DNA from: Pedobacter yonginensis
GTDB taxonomy: Bacteria > Bacteroidota > Bacteroidia > Sphingobacteriales > Sphingobacteriaceae
Assembly: GCF_003173595.1 (NCBI RefSeq)
Contig: NZ_QGNZ01000001.1
Span: 1,178,001 to 1,242,000, forward strand
Direction of reading: 5' to 3'
Length of the DNA stretch: 64,000 nucleotides
Shown: in pieces, positions 1 through 9,167 of the stretch
Layout: every line of letters starts with the position of its first letter
Numbering within the stretch: the first letter of the stretch is position 1
The notes under the pieces: model-generated
Database searches by the model: none
Told to the model about the DNA's origin: nothing
The model's input: the letters and a program-made list of their open reading frames with translations, nothing else
Position numbers and translations under genes: made by a program

Positions 1-156
1 GCACCAATTTCGTTGCTTTTAGCGCAGGCTGTAACTAAGCCTTATGGTTGGCTCATTTTTTGCATACATCTTCTTTTATTCCACCAGAAAATAATTACTA
101 TACTACAAGATTTACGTTATTTTTTTACAATCATCAGTAAAAAAGTGCCCCTTTGA
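1..156 (+). CDS. C-terminal end of an upstream gene (5' truncated)
   Basis: A reading frame is open from the first base of the window and stops with TGA at 154-156, giving about 51 residues. The translation is hydrophobic and rich in Leu, Ile and Phe, with a short basic tail (ISKKVPL), as at the end of a membrane protein. It runs the same way as the following glycosyltransferase, about 80 bp upstream of it. A flippase or polymerase would fit the locus, but the family cannot be recognised from this fragment, and a chance open frame of this length is possible in AT-rich DNA. Confidence 0.4.
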   Translation, partial: APISLLLAQAVTKPYGWLIFCIHLLLFHQKIITILQDLRYFFTIISKKVPL

Positions 157-236
157 TAATTGACATCAACAATACAAGATAGAAACCCCAATAATTTTAT
201 AAATACTAAAGAGCATCCACACTTTCATCTTCCCTA

Positions 237-1214
237 ATGATTAAGCCATCCAATTTAGTTACCGTTATTATTGCCACATACAACAGAGCCGATAAGTTAC
301 CTGATGCCATAGAAAGTGTTCTTAACCAAACTTATCAATTCGTTCAAATTTTAGTGATAGATGATGGCTCTACTGATAATACAGTAGAAATTTTAAAAAA
401 GTACCCAAGCATTGAATATCATTATAAAGAAAATGGCGGACAGGCATCTGCAAGGAATGTCGGTTTTAAATACGCTAAAGGATCGATTATTGCAACGCTC
501 GATTCTGATGACATCTGGTACCCTGATTTTTTAACACGCTCTGTAGAAAAACTCGAAAGCGAAAATCTTGACTTTGTTTTCACCAACTGGGATCAGCAAA
601 CGATTGATGGAAAGGTTATTGATTTTTTAATGAATGATGATGCGCTAATTCCTTACAACAACAGGGTTAAAAATGATTGGATAAACTTGGAAAGCGATGA
701 ACTCAGAGCACTTTATATAGATACCTGCCCAGCCCCTTCTTCTTCGGTAATTATGAGAAAATCATCGATAATATCGGGATGGGATGAAAGGATACATATT
801 GGAGATGATTGGTGCCTATATCTCGAAACCATTTTATCAAAAGAAGCCAGGGTTGCTTATACATTGGATAGGCTTTGGTTAAAAAGATTAGATGAAATAA
901 ACGTGTACGACGGACGCAAGAGAAGCGAAATACTTGAATTTCTCTACATTGCTGACCTAGAAATTAAAATAGAAAAATTCAAAGACGTTCTTCGAAAAAA
1001 TGAACTGCGAATTTTTCAAAAACGGTATATGTTGAGCTTGGTAGAGCTTGCAAAACATAATCTCCTTCGCGAATTTGAATTTGCCCATGCCATTAAGTTA
1101 TTAAGAAGATCATTCAAATTGGATATTGCTTATACCTTTAGGGCGATGCCAATCATTTTTATGAAATCGTTCAGAACCAAAATATTAGATAAGCTTAAAA
1201 CTAACCGTTCTTAA
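237..1214 (+). CDS. Family 2 glycosyltransferase (GT-A fold)
   Basis: A 325-residue cytoplasmic glycosyltransferase that would transfer a sugar from a nucleotide-sugar donor during surface polysaccharide assembly. The N-terminus has the classic GT2 start (VTVIIATYNRADKLPDAIES), the nucleotide-binding IDDGSTDNT segment at residues 41-49 and the metal-binding DSDD at 89-92. A GDDWCLYLE segment near residue 205 corresponds to the acceptor-side ED/GDD motif. There is no membrane segment. The start is the ATG at 237. The 3' end overlaps the convergent gene by 14 bp. Donor and acceptor cannot be read from the sequence. Confidence 0.9.
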   Translation: MIKPSNLVTVIIATYNRADKLPDAIESVLNQTYQFVQILVIDDGSTDNTVEILKKYPSIEYHYKENGGQASARNVGFKYAKGSIIATLDSDDIWYPDFLTRSVEKLESENLDFVFTNWDQQTIDGKVIDFLMNDDALIPYNNRVKNDWINLESDELRALYIDTCPAPSSSVIMRKSSIISGWDERIHIGDDWCLYLETILSKEARVAYTLDRLWLKRLDEINVYDGRKRSEILEFLYIADLEIKIEKFKDVLRKNELRIFQKRYMLSLVELAKHNLLREFEFAHAIKLLRRSFKLDIAYTFRAMPIIFMKSFRTKILDKLKTNRS

Positions 1215-1629
1215 TTTCTGATGGCGGATGCAAAGTATAAGCGAAAGGATTGGGTACGGGACTTTTATAAGGACTATACAAACCCAAATATTTGACCATC
1301 TTACTTTCATCCATTTTATTTATAAAAAAATCGCTCGAGAGTAAATAATATTTAATCAATTCTAAAATTTGATCTGATTTTTGCCAACCCACATGCAAAT
1401 AGTACATGGCCTTCCATTTTACGCGCTCTAGTAAATTATTCGTCTGTGTAAAATACTCGTCAACATATTTTACAACACTCCCTGGCTCCAAGATCAAATA
1501 ATCTAACTCTCTTTCTATAAACAATACCGCATATTTTTTAACAGAATTAGAAACAAAAAAAACCGACGATGGGATTGCCACTCCCCCAATGGCAACACCA
1601 GTTAAAATTAAAAACTTCCTTCTATCCAT
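1201..1629 (-). CDS. Small Tat-signal partner of GMC oxidoreductase (gluconate dehydrogenase subunit 3-like)
   Basis: A protein of about 142 residues. I prefer the ATG at 1629 over a longer frame from 1653, because it begins MDRRKFLILTGVAIGGVAIP. This is a twin-arginine-like signal (RRKFL followed by a hydrophobic stretch), and it lies one base after the stop of the upstream GMC gene (TAACATG). In gluconate and related flavin dehydrogenases the small subunit carries the Tat signal and takes the folded flavoprotein to the periplasm. The same role is inferred here from position and signal. The rest is too divergent for a firm family call. It is the last gene of a four-gene minus-strand operon. 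Confidence 0.65.
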   Translation of the reverse strand: MDRRKFLILTGVAIGGVAIPSSVFFVSNSVKKYAVLFIERELDYLILEPGSVVKYVDEYFTQTNNLLERVKWKAMYYLHVGWQKSDQILELIKYYLLSSDFFINKMDESKMVKYLGLYSPYKSPVPNPFAYTLHPPSEIKNG

Positions 1630-1630
1630 G

Positions 1631-3070
1631 TTAAAATACTTTATCGGCAGCAAATAGCGACATTGCAGAAAGCGTTAGCGTAGGGTTAGAAGCACTATAG
1701 GTTGTAAATGCTCCAGCCCCTAAAACAAATAAATTTCTATACTGATGATGAATCATGTATTTATCAACAACACCCAACTTAGGGTCTGCGCTCATTCTTG
1801 TTCCGCCAATGATATGCCCTTCGTTTGGAAAAGGATCTAGAAACTTTAGTTTTTCTACCGGCAAACAAGATAAAATATCTGGAAGTTTCTGCTTCATATT
1901 ATCTAACGCTTTGAATGTATAGTCTGATCTTTTTGTATGAAACACGTCTGGCACAAATTTATTTGCTGTGTGTTTCACATAATTATCATCAAGTGGTATA
2001 TCTTCAAACAACAAACGGAAGCTCGCAATATTTAAATACTTACCCCTTTCTAGCCGAATGTAATATGGTGCATTACTAACTTCCATCAAACAGGCTGCAA
2101 AATCTTTTCTGTGATCACCATCATAAAGCATATAGCCATTTGCATTTACCCATGTGCTTCCTCCAGCGTTACTCATGTTATCTAAATAGATTAGTACCTG
2201 TACCCCCAATTGCTCTCCAACCCCTTTACCCACAAATGGATTTTGATCTCCTGCATTTTGTAAAATATTAGTGTTAAAAAACGGATTGGCACCTAGCACA
2301 ATAACCTCTCCTCCAATGCTTTGCTCTTTTCCTTCTTGTTTGAAGTACACCTTTTTCACCATGTCTCCTACGAATTCCAAACTGTAAACTTGCGCACCAT
2401 AAACCAACTCTACACGCTCATCTTCATAAACACCCAGATTAGAATTTTCAATCGTAAATTTTGCGTTAACGGGGCACGTATCACAAGTGCTAGAGGTCAT
2501 GCATCTGTTTCTTCCAACAGTGCTTCTGCTTGCTCTGGCTGTGGGTTGACTGATGTACTGATTGCCGTATTTTCTATGGAGTATTTTATCCACTACACTA
2601 AATTCATGGGCAGGCAGCGGGTATTTGCCGACTCTTGGAAATGGAGTGCCTTCGGGTCCAGAAACGTGCATTAAATCTTCTGCTTCGTAATAGTAAGCAT
2701 CTAAATCATCATAATCAATAGGCCAATCTTCCCCAATGCCGTAAAGGGTTTTCATTTTGAAATCGTTGGGCATAAACCGAGGTGTACAGCCCCACCAACA
2801 GTTAGAGCATCCACCTAAGCCCGTTGTAAAAGGCCATTTTTTATAGGTGCTGTGGTTGTTTATGGCCTTTTCCCAAGGTTCCTCGTATTTTTGATAATCG
2901 GTAGGCTCTTTCCTTTTAGCCTTTAATCGCTCCTCATGCGGATAGAAATGCCCGCGTTCTAAAACAAGAATTTTTTGATCAGGTTTGGCCTTTGACAGAT
3001 ACTTTTTTAAGAAAAAACTCGATGCAAAACCTGTACCTACTACAACTAAGTCATAATGTGCTCTTTTCAT
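1631..3070 (-). CDS. GMC-family FAD-dependent oxidoreductase
   Basis: A 479-residue flavoprotein. The N-terminal dinucleotide-binding motif is VVVGTGFASSFFLKKYL (residues 8-24) with the acidic end LVLERGH. The C-terminal GMC block has GHIIGGTRMSADP and the closing ASNPTLTLSAMSLFAAD segment. It has Cys-rich stretches (GCSNCWWGCTP and CMTSSTCDTCP). It is shorter than the second GMC protein in this window (566 residues). It has no signal peptide of its own, so export would depend on the adjacent Tat-signal protein. It lies 23 bp after a UbiA-type prenyltransferase, which suggests a lipid-linked sugar or a related alcohol as substrate. That is an inference. Confidence 0.82.
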   Translation of the reverse strand: MKRAHYDLVVVGTGFASSFFLKKYLSKAKPDQKILVLERGHFYPHEERLKAKRKEPTDYQKYEEPWEKAINNHSTYKKWPFTTGLGGCSNCWWGCTPRFMPNDFKMKTLYGIGEDWPIDYDDLDAYYYEAEDLMHVSGPEGTPFPRVGKYPLPAHEFSVVDKILHRKYGNQYISQPTARASRSTVGRNRCMTSSTCDTCPVNAKFTIENSNLGVYEDERVELVYGAQVYSLEFVGDMVKKVYFKQEGKEQSIGGEVIVLGANPFFNTNILQNAGDQNPFVGKGVGEQLGVQVLIYLDNMSNAGGSTWVNANGYMLYDGDHRKDFAACLMEVSNAPYYIRLERGKYLNIASFRLLFEDIPLDDNYVKHTANKFVPDVFHTKRSDYTFKALDNMKQKLPDILSCLPVEKLKFLDPFPNEGHIIGGTRMSADPKLGVVDKYMIHHQYRNLFVLGAGAFTTYSASNPTLTLSAMSLFAADKVF

Positions 3071-3092
3071 CTACATTTCAATTCCTTGTTCC

Positions 3093-4136
3093 TTAATAAT
3101 TGTTTGCATTTTTCAAAAACCAATGTAGCCAAGGTATGTCGATAAACATCAATCCACATAACAACATGGTAAAAAGCACTAAATACAACATAAACCACTT
3201 TCTGGTGTACAATTTCTCAGAACCCTGTACGGGCGAGTCATTAAGCAATCCAATGCGCAAATACCAAGAAAATAACAACGCAAAGAATGGGAAACTAACC
3301 AAGAGCTCTATTCTATCTTTTACCAAAAATATCCCCATAAAAAAGGCACAGGTTATTGCATAAAAGAACATAGATACCAAGAGGCTATTTTCTGTATAAA
3401 TTTTGAAAGATTTACGATACAATCCCGCAACATGTGGATTATCAATTAGTCTAAACTCTGCAAAGCGCTTAGTAGCCATCAAAAATGCCCCGCCCATCCA
3501 ATAGGCTATAATGATGCTCACCGGTGGAAAGGTATTAATCCAATTCAAATCCCATTTGCTATTGGGGATGCCCAAGGCAGGGCTAAATATAAACCAGCCT
3601 GCAGCAAACCGAATGGGATTGTTAACTGACTCACTTAAAACATCTAAAAAAACACGATCCTTGCTTCTAAAAGGTTTTACATTATAAATAATCCCCATGA
3701 TCAATAAGAAGGAGGCCGTAAAAAGGAATTTAGAGGAAACGAAATATGCTAACAAAATGCCGATAACGGCTAATACTAAATATTCGCTATATAGTATTTT
3801 CGGGTTGATGATCGTAATTACGGATGAACGCGTATTCTTTAAAGGATGGTATTTGTCAAACCCAGCATCTAAATATTCGTTAATTACATAGTTAGCAGAG
3901 GCAATTAGGCATATACTGGCTAACCCAATAACAATTTTTACTACTAACTCTAATGAAAATGGCGTGTGAAAAATAGACAAGGCAAACAGCATTCCCGGAA
4001 ACATAAAAAGATTTTTAATCCAATTATCTGGACGAGCAATTGCTACGTACTCTTTTACCGATGCTGGGCGCATTTCTGTCGCATCTGATTCGTCAGACGA
4101 AAAGGAATCGTCTGGCAATGTAAATTGATCTGTCAT
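3093..4136 (-). CDS. UbiA-family prenyltransferase, decaprenyl-phosphate phosphoribosyltransferase-like
   Basis: A 347-residue polytopic membrane protein with about eight or nine hydrophobic segments. After a Ser/Asp-rich N-terminal tail comes ARPDNWIKNLFMFPG (residues 34-48), typical of the branch that includes the mycobacterial 5-phosphoribose:polyprenyl-phosphate transferases. The first Asp-rich motif is NxxINEYLDAGFDKYHPLK (N86, D90, D94), and a second (DRVFLDVLSESVNNPIRFAAGW) lies near residue 170. The family condenses a polyprenyl phosphate with a sugar-phosphate or an aromatic acceptor. The HAD phosphatase 12 bp upstream and the FAD oxidoreductase downstream favour a lipid-linked phosphoribose product over quinone synthesis. 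Confidence 0.8.
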   Translation of the reverse strand: MTDQFTLPDDSFSSDESDATEMRPASVKEYVAIARPDNWIKNLFMFPGMLFALSIFHTPFSLELVVKIVIGLASICLIASANYVINEYLDAGFDKYHPLKNTRSSVITIINPKILYSEYLVLAVIGILLAYFVSSKFLFTASFLLIMGIIYNVKPFRSKDRVFLDVLSESVNNPIRFAAGWFIFSPALGIPNSKWDLNWINTFPPVSIIIAYWMGGAFLMATKRFAEFRLIDNPHVAGLYRKSFKIYTENSLLVSMFFYAITCAFFMGIFLVKDRIELLVSFPFFALLFSWYLRIGLLNDSPVQGSEKLYTRKWFMLYLVLFTMLLCGLMFIDIPWLHWFLKNANNY

Positions 4137-4148
4137 AATAGGGATGGC

Positions 4149-4838
4149 CTAACTTTCGTTAAGCAGGTTATTTGAGAGTGATTTGTAAAGGTTTATTTTG
4201 GCTTGTTGTTTAGTTATAATTAAATATGGAACTCCTGCACGCTTCGCACACTCCCCATCCAGTTCCACCCTGTCTCCGATAAAAAGACAAGAATTTTTAT
4301 CTTCAATGCTAAATTTAGTTAAAATTTTTATCAATCCATTTGGCAAAGGCTTCATTGCGTTTACAGATTGATCGGTTGAGGCAACACTCAAATCAACATT
4401 TAAGTTCATTGCCTTCAATTTCAGTTCTGCATCATAGTCAGAATATACTGCAATCCTGATGTGTTGATTTCTCAAAGATTGAAAAAAAAAATCCAAATCA
4501 GGGTATTTACAACTGGCCAGATATTGATTTGGATAATCGAATATCCACTTATCCACTACCTTTTTTATTCTACTTAAAGGAAGATTAACCTGCTCTTTGC
4601 ACCACTCATACTGCAATTGATTAAGGTTATCTCCAAAAAAGCCCGCTTTCTTTTCTCTTTCTGCCCTAAAATGATGTAAAATTAAAAAATCTTTATATCT
4701 CCAAGGTCTAAAAAAATAATAACCCAAAAGCGCAAATAACATGCGCCACCTTAATTTGGATTGATCGTAAAGCGTTCCATCAACGTCAAAAATAACAAGT
4801 TTAATTTTTCGCCAATCTATACTATTTTCGGTCATCAT
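4149..4838 (-). CDS. HAD-superfamily phosphatase
   Basis: A 229-residue soluble hydrolase. Motif I is FDVDGTLYD with the nucleophile D18 and acid/base D20. Motif II is AVYSDYD, and motif IV is FIGDRVELDGECAKRAGVP near residue 190. A helical cap lies between motifs I and II. Two adjacent ATG codons (4838 and 4835) can start it. It is the first gene of a minus-strand operon with a UbiA prenyltransferase, a GMC oxidoreductase and a Tat partner. Dephosphorylation of a 5-phosphoribosyl lipid is plausible by analogy with the arabinose-lipid pathway, but the substrate is not visible in the sequence. Confidence 0.85.
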   Translation of the reverse strand: MMTENSIDWRKIKLVIFDVDGTLYDQSKLRWRMLFALLGYYFFRPWRYKDFLILHHFRAEREKKAGFFGDNLNQLQYEWCKEQVNLPLSRIKKVVDKWIFDYPNQYLASCKYPDLDFFFQSLRNQHIRIAVYSDYDAELKLKAMNLNVDLSVASTDQSVNAMKPLPNGLIKILTKFSIEDKNSCLFIGDRVELDGECAKRAGVPYLIITKQQAKINLYKSLSNNLLNES

Positions 4839-4894
4839 TTATGAACGTAAAATTATTAAAAAATCCGATATTGCGAATCTTTATCACCCTATAA

Positions 4895-6541
4895 ATGAAT
4901 ATATTGAACATTAACGATTTCTCCTTCAATACCAAGAAACAAAATACGCTATTGTTTGCGATTTTACTTTTGGGCATTGGTATTCGATTTTTTCATTTTT
5001 TCGATAATCGATCTTTATGGATGGATGAGGTGTATCTATCTACGAGTATCGTTAAGTTAAACTTACATGATTTAATTACGCAACCTTTATATTATCAGCA
5101 AAAAGCACCCATCGGATTTTTAATTTTAGTAAAGCTTTGCACTTCTCTATTTGGCAACAATGAGATGGCATTAAGAACTATACCATTGCTTTCCGGCCTC
5201 CTATCTCTATTGTTTTTTATTCCAGTAAGCAAATTTTATTTAAACAATCGCGCTTCCCTTCTTGCCCTTGCCATTTTAAGCTTGTCGCCAGCGCTCATCT
5301 ATCATTCTGTAGAGATTAAGCAATATTCTACCGAACTGTTGGGAACGGTACTTTGCCTTTGGTTGATGATTAAATTTAGAGAGCGAACACAAAAAAAATC
5401 GATTTTCTTATGGGGACTTTATGGGGCTTGCATCATTTGGTTTTCTTATTCTTCTATTTTTATTCTCGCTGGTATCGGCATTGGCCTATCTATAAAATAT
5501 CTTCTACAGAAAAATTGGAATCTGTTCCTCCTTAATCTCATTCCTTCATTTATTTGGATTTTAAGTTTTGGCTTAAACTACCTTCTTTTTACACATAAAC
5601 ACGCCGAATCTGAGTGGATTGCATATTGGTTTAGAGCTTATGATAATTTTATGCCATTTCCACCCAATTCTATATCAGATTTAAAATGGTTTCTGATGAA
5701 CTTTTACAGAATGATTGATTATCCATTAGGCCTACTGTGGAATTTCAATAGTCTATCTAAGCATCAAATTGTTAATGTAATCCTAAAAATGCCTTTTTTA
5801 CCCATTGCGTTTTTGATATTGGGCTTCTTCGTTTTTTTTAAAAAGAATAAATATGACATCATTATCCTAAGTATTGCCATTTTATTAATGTTTTTAGCGT
5901 CGGGCCTTGAACTTTACCCCCTAACTGAACGCTTCTGGGTATTCATATCACCCCTATTCATCATTATTTTAGCCAAGGGCTTTGAAGCATTTACCAATCG
6001 ATACCAGGCCAAAACCTTAATTACAGCCCTCTTTTGCTTAATTTTAGTTGGCCCTGTAAGTCAATCTTTTGCATTCACCATTAACCCAGATCTGTTCTAT
6101 ATACACAAAAAGTCTTATCAAAGGGAGGCCTTATTTTACATAAACAATCATTATGAGAAAGGTGATGCAGTATATGTGTATTGGAACAACTTACCTGGTT
6201 ACAAACTCTACAAAGAAATGTATTCCTTTAAGTTTAAGGCTATAGAAGGGCACGATTTTAGAAATAAATCGGGAGATTTTGATGGATACTTAGAAAATCT
6301 GAAACCAGACTTCGAAAAATTTGCCGCCAATCCGCGGGTTTGGATTGTTTTTAACACCCATTTTTTAACAGATATTGGCGATAAAATAGACGAACCAAAA
6401 TGGTATTATAATCGAAAGGATGCTGCGCAGACTATTTTACTCCGTAGGTTTTCTAAAAATTACTTCGTTATCAAAAAATTTTCCAAAAAAGATTTAAGCA
6501 TCTATCTTATGATACCAAAAATTTCAGTTAAATCACTATAA
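4895..6541 (+). CDS. Membrane glycosyltransferase, GT39/PMT/ArnT-like (GT-C fold)
   Basis: A 548-residue protein with about 11 hydrophobic helices and a hydrophilic C-terminal domain of about 140 residues. The first periplasmic loop carries RSLWMDEVYLS, matching the acidic WxDE motif that GT-C enzymes of the ArnT/PMT type use for catalysis, followed by QQKAPIGFLILVK. Such enzymes take a sugar from a polyprenyl-phosphate carrier and add it to a glycan, lipid A or protein on the periplasmic side. It is divergent from the HAD/UbiA/GMC operon 56 bp away, which could supply a lipid-linked donor. The acceptor is unknown. Confidence 0.82.
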   Translation: MNILNINDFSFNTKKQNTLLFAILLLGIGIRFFHFFDNRSLWMDEVYLSTSIVKLNLHDLITQPLYYQQKAPIGFLILVKLCTSLFGNNEMALRTIPLLSGLLSLLFFIPVSKFYLNNRASLLALAILSLSPALIYHSVEIKQYSTELLGTVLCLWLMIKFRERTQKKSIFLWGLYGACIIWFSYSSIFILAGIGIGLSIKYLLQKNWNLFLLNLIPSFIWILSFGLNYLLFTHKHAESEWIAYWFRAYDNFMPFPPNSISDLKWFLMNFYRMIDYPLGLLWNFNSLSKHQIVNVILKMPFLPIAFLILGFFVFFKKNKYDIIILSIAILLMFLASGLELYPLTERFWVFISPLFIIILAKGFEAFTNRYQAKTLITALFCLILVGPVSQSFAFTINPDLFYIHKKSYQREALFYINNHYEKGDAVYVYWNNLPGYKLYKEMYSFKFKAIEGHDFRNKSGDFDGYLENLKPDFEKFAANPRVWIVFNTHFLTDIGDKIDEPKWYYNRKDAAQTILLRRFSKNYFVIKKFSKKDLSIYLMIPKISVKSL

Positions 6542-6615
6542 TTGCAAAACTACTTATTATATCTATTTAGAAATTTAGATAAATAATTTAGCTAAATCCC
6601 TACACAGACTATTTG

Positions 6616-7701
6616 ATGAAACATAGATTTACGGTTCTCGATATTTTTAGAGGCATTTTTGCGAGTTTGGTTGTGTTTTATCACATGAGTGCCTTTTCTG
6701 ACACCCCAATTCTTAACAATAGTTTTATTTACAACGCTGATGTTTTTGTAGATTTTTTCTTTGTATTAAGTGGTTTCGTGGTATGCTATTCTTACCAGTC
6801 TATTGAAACTTTAAGTGACTTGAAATTATTTGTTAAAAAGAGACTTTACAGGCTCTATCCCCTTCACATAATTCTGTTGCTCATCTTTTTGATTGTTGAA
6901 GGCATTAAAATTGGAATGCAAAATCACATCCAAATTAACAATTCGCTTGAAAATACTCCAGCTACTTTTTTTTCTTCCCTGTTGCTTTTAAATTCAATCA
7001 AAATGCCTGGCATCAATAATTTAAGTTGGAATATGGTGAGTTGGTCCATTAGCGCAGAAGTAATAAGTTACCTCGTTTTTGGGATTACTTGTCTGTTATT
7101 GAGCAAGAAATACACTAAAATAAAGCCCTTTGTATATTTGATTATTGCGTTACTTTCTCTGCTCATAATCTTCACAATAACTGGAGCAACAAAGTTGAAT
7201 TACACCTTTGACTATGGATTTTTAAGGGGATTGACAGGCTTTTTCATCGGCACAGTATGCTTTTATACCTTTAATCTAATTTATTCAGAATTAAGCCAAA
7301 TTAGGAAATCTGTATTCACAATCTTAGAAATCTTTATCTTATCACTCGTATTGGTAGCTGTTGTAAATGGAGAAACGTTAAAATCATTTGGCTATATTTT
7401 CGAAATTATATTTTTCGTAGCTATTCTAATTTTTGCATTCGAAAAGGGATTCATTTCTCAAATTCTGAACAAGCCGACGTTGTTAAAAAACCTCGGTAAA
7501 TACTCTTATTCGATATACATGATTCACACCCTGTTCATTAGTGTTTTCAATGTATTTTTTATCCGATTGCTTAAACTACCAAATACTGCCTATTCTTATT
7601 TATTTCTGCTTAACTTCTTGGTGGTTTATTTGGTTGCGTCTTTTACTTACCAGCACATTGAAATGCGTTTCAATTACAATAAGAAAAAGCTGAAATCCTA
7701 A
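6616..7701 (+). CDS. Acyltransferase family 3 (OafA-type) membrane O-acyltransferase
   Basis: About 361 residues, with the start taken as ATG 6616 rather than the TTG just before it. The N-terminus shows the family signature FRGIFASLVVFYHM, with the conserved His, and then DVFVDFFFVLSGFVVCY. About ten transmembrane helices follow, and GKYSYSIYMIHT lies near the end. These proteins acetylate or otherwise acylate sugars of surface polysaccharides. No SGNH domain is attached. It sits between the GT39-like enzyme and the beta-helix lipoprotein, consistent with glycan decoration. Confidence 0.9.
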   Translation: MKHRFTVLDIFRGIFASLVVFYHMSAFSDTPILNNSFIYNADVFVDFFFVLSGFVVCYSYQSIETLSDLKLFVKKRLYRLYPLHIILLLIFLIVEGIKIGMQNHIQINNSLENTPATFFSSLLLLNSIKMPGINNLSWNMVSWSISAEVISYLVFGITCLLLSKKYTKIKPFVYLIIALLSLLIIFTITGATKLNYTFDYGFLRGLTGFFIGTVCFYTFNLIYSELSQIRKSVFTILEIFILSLVLVAVVNGETLKSFGYIFEIIFFVAILIFAFEKGFISQILNKPTLLKNLGKYSYSIYMIHTLFISVFNVFFIRLLKLPNTAYSYLFLLNFLVVYLVASFTYQHIEMRFNYNKKKLKS

Positions 7702-7880
7702 GCATGTCTTTTTTATCAGTCAAAAAAATGCATTTCTTTAGTCATTTTTTTAAAAATTGATTATTATCAACACCTAAATTCAAAAAAAGTTTTATTTTTT
7801 TTAAAATACACTATATTAGAGCAATATAATAATTCCTATCTCGTTTAATGAGCTAAAACGTAACATTAAAATTACTCAGA

Positions 7881-9098
7881 ATGACAAACAAAATGATCCC
7901 TTTATATTTTCTATTGCTCTGGTTTACGGCATGTAAAAAAAAGGATGTTATCGAAGAAATTAGCTCAACAACTGTAGAAGTACCAACTCCACCTGTGGTA
8001 GTTGTACCACAGCCTTCCATAGTAACTGTTGAAGTTGGAACAGGTACAGGACCATTAGTACTGAAAAACCAGGTTGGTAAAAACTTTATCGTTAAACCCG
8101 GAACATATTCATACTTTCAATTCGATAATTTAAAAGATTGCACCGTTAACGGAGCCAATGCGGTAAAAATTGTAGGGGGTAATGTTAGTTTGACCACAAT
8201 GAATGGTGTAACCATCAGCGGTATTTCTATTGAAAATAGTGCCTATAGGGCATTTAACTTTTATAATGAAGCTAACGACTTGACGCTTAAAGATATGACG
8301 CTTTCCAATATCGGCGACGTTTGTATGGTTTTTTCAATAAATAAAAAATATGACGGAACGCCAGCCAGCTTCTCCAATAATATCCAATTGATTAACATTA
8401 AAGCTGATAATATATCTACTTTCTTTGCCTCACAGGGTACTCATACCAATGATGGTTTTTCTGGCCTAATCAAAAATTTCAAAATGAGCGGTTGCTCAAT
8501 CACAAATTCGCCAAATTTATCTGATGGTGTTTTCTTAGGTTTAGCTGAAGACTATGAATTTTCTAACAACACGATTAATAATGTAAATTCTACAAATGGA
8601 AACCATAATGGTATATTTCATTTAATTGGAAATGGTAAAATATTTGATAATAAATGTACCAACCACCAAGGCAATATGGTTCGGGCATGGGTGTGTAGCA
8701 TTACGAAAGATGCCGGCGTAGAGATTTATAACAATGTAGTTTGGAATTCAACCCGTTATGGCGCGTTTGAAGTTCAGGTACCGCCATACCTCAAGGCCAT
8801 TACTACTTTTAAACCAGGTACTTCTAAAATTTACAATAATACTGTAGGTAAATTAAATACTGGTCTTCCAAAATACTTTGAAGGACGTTTATTGGATGTT
8901 TACGACACTTATAGCACAATTGAGGTTTACAACAACTTGGTTTTCAATAATGTTGATGGCTTAATTCTAAATCAAATGTCAAGTAAGGCTACGGTCATTA
9001 CGAGGAACTCAGATAATGTTTATAAGGCAACCGCACAAGACGCTGTTGAAGATTTAACGGCGTTCAAATCTTTAATTCCAGGAATCGGCAAATTATAA
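7881..9098 (+). CDS. Right-handed parallel beta-helix lipoprotein
   Basis: A 405-residue protein with a lipoprotein signal (hydrophobic stretch ending LLLWFTACKKK, Cys about residue 18), so it is probably membrane-anchored and surface-exposed or periplasmic. After a Pro/Val-rich linker come many short repeats with GVTISGISIEN, NNIQLINIKADNI and EIYNNVVWNS character, typical of PbH1 beta-helix repeats of polysaccharide lyases, epimerases and chondroitinase B-like proteins. No catalytic triad can be assigned confidently. A role in trimming or binding the local polysaccharide is inferred. Both M1 and M5 could start it. It ends just before a strong bidirectional terminator. Confidence 0.75.
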   Translation: MTNKMIPLYFLLLWFTACKKKDVIEEISSTTVEVPTPPVVVVPQPSIVTVEVGTGTGPLVLKNQVGKNFIVKPGTYSYFQFDNLKDCTVNGANAVKIVGGNVSLTTMNGVTISGISIENSAYRAFNFYNEANDLTLKDMTLSNIGDVCMVFSINKKYDGTPASFSNNIQLINIKADNISTFFASQGTHTNDGFSGLIKNFKMSGCSITNSPNLSDGVFLGLAEDYEFSNNTINNVNSTNGNHNGIFHLIGNGKIFDNKCTNHQGNMVRAWVCSITKDAGVEIYNNVVWNSTRYGAFEVQVPPYLKAITTFKPGTSKIYNNTVGKLNTGLPKYFEGRLLDVYDTYSTIEVYNNLVFNNVDGLILNQMSSKATVITRNSDNVYKATAQDAVEDLTAFKSLIPGIGKL

Positions 9099-9114
9099 TT
9101 CGAAAAGACATCAT

Positions 9115-9153
9115 AAAAAAAGGGAATGATCTTAACAGTCATTCCCTTTTTTT
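9115..9153. terminator. Bidirectional rho-independent terminator
   Basis: A perfect 15-bp inverted repeat (A-tract plus AGGGAATGA, 9-base loop, TCATTCCCT plus T-tract) lies between convergent genes. The A and T runs make it a hairpin with a U-tract on both strands, so it should stop the beta-helix gene and the GMC gene. Confidence 0.92.
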
Positions 9154-9167
9154 ATGGCTAAATATGA

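Noticed and set aside
2321..2674. 117-residue plus-strand frame within the first GMC gene
   Set aside because: Antisense shadow of the flavoprotein; no domain or start context.
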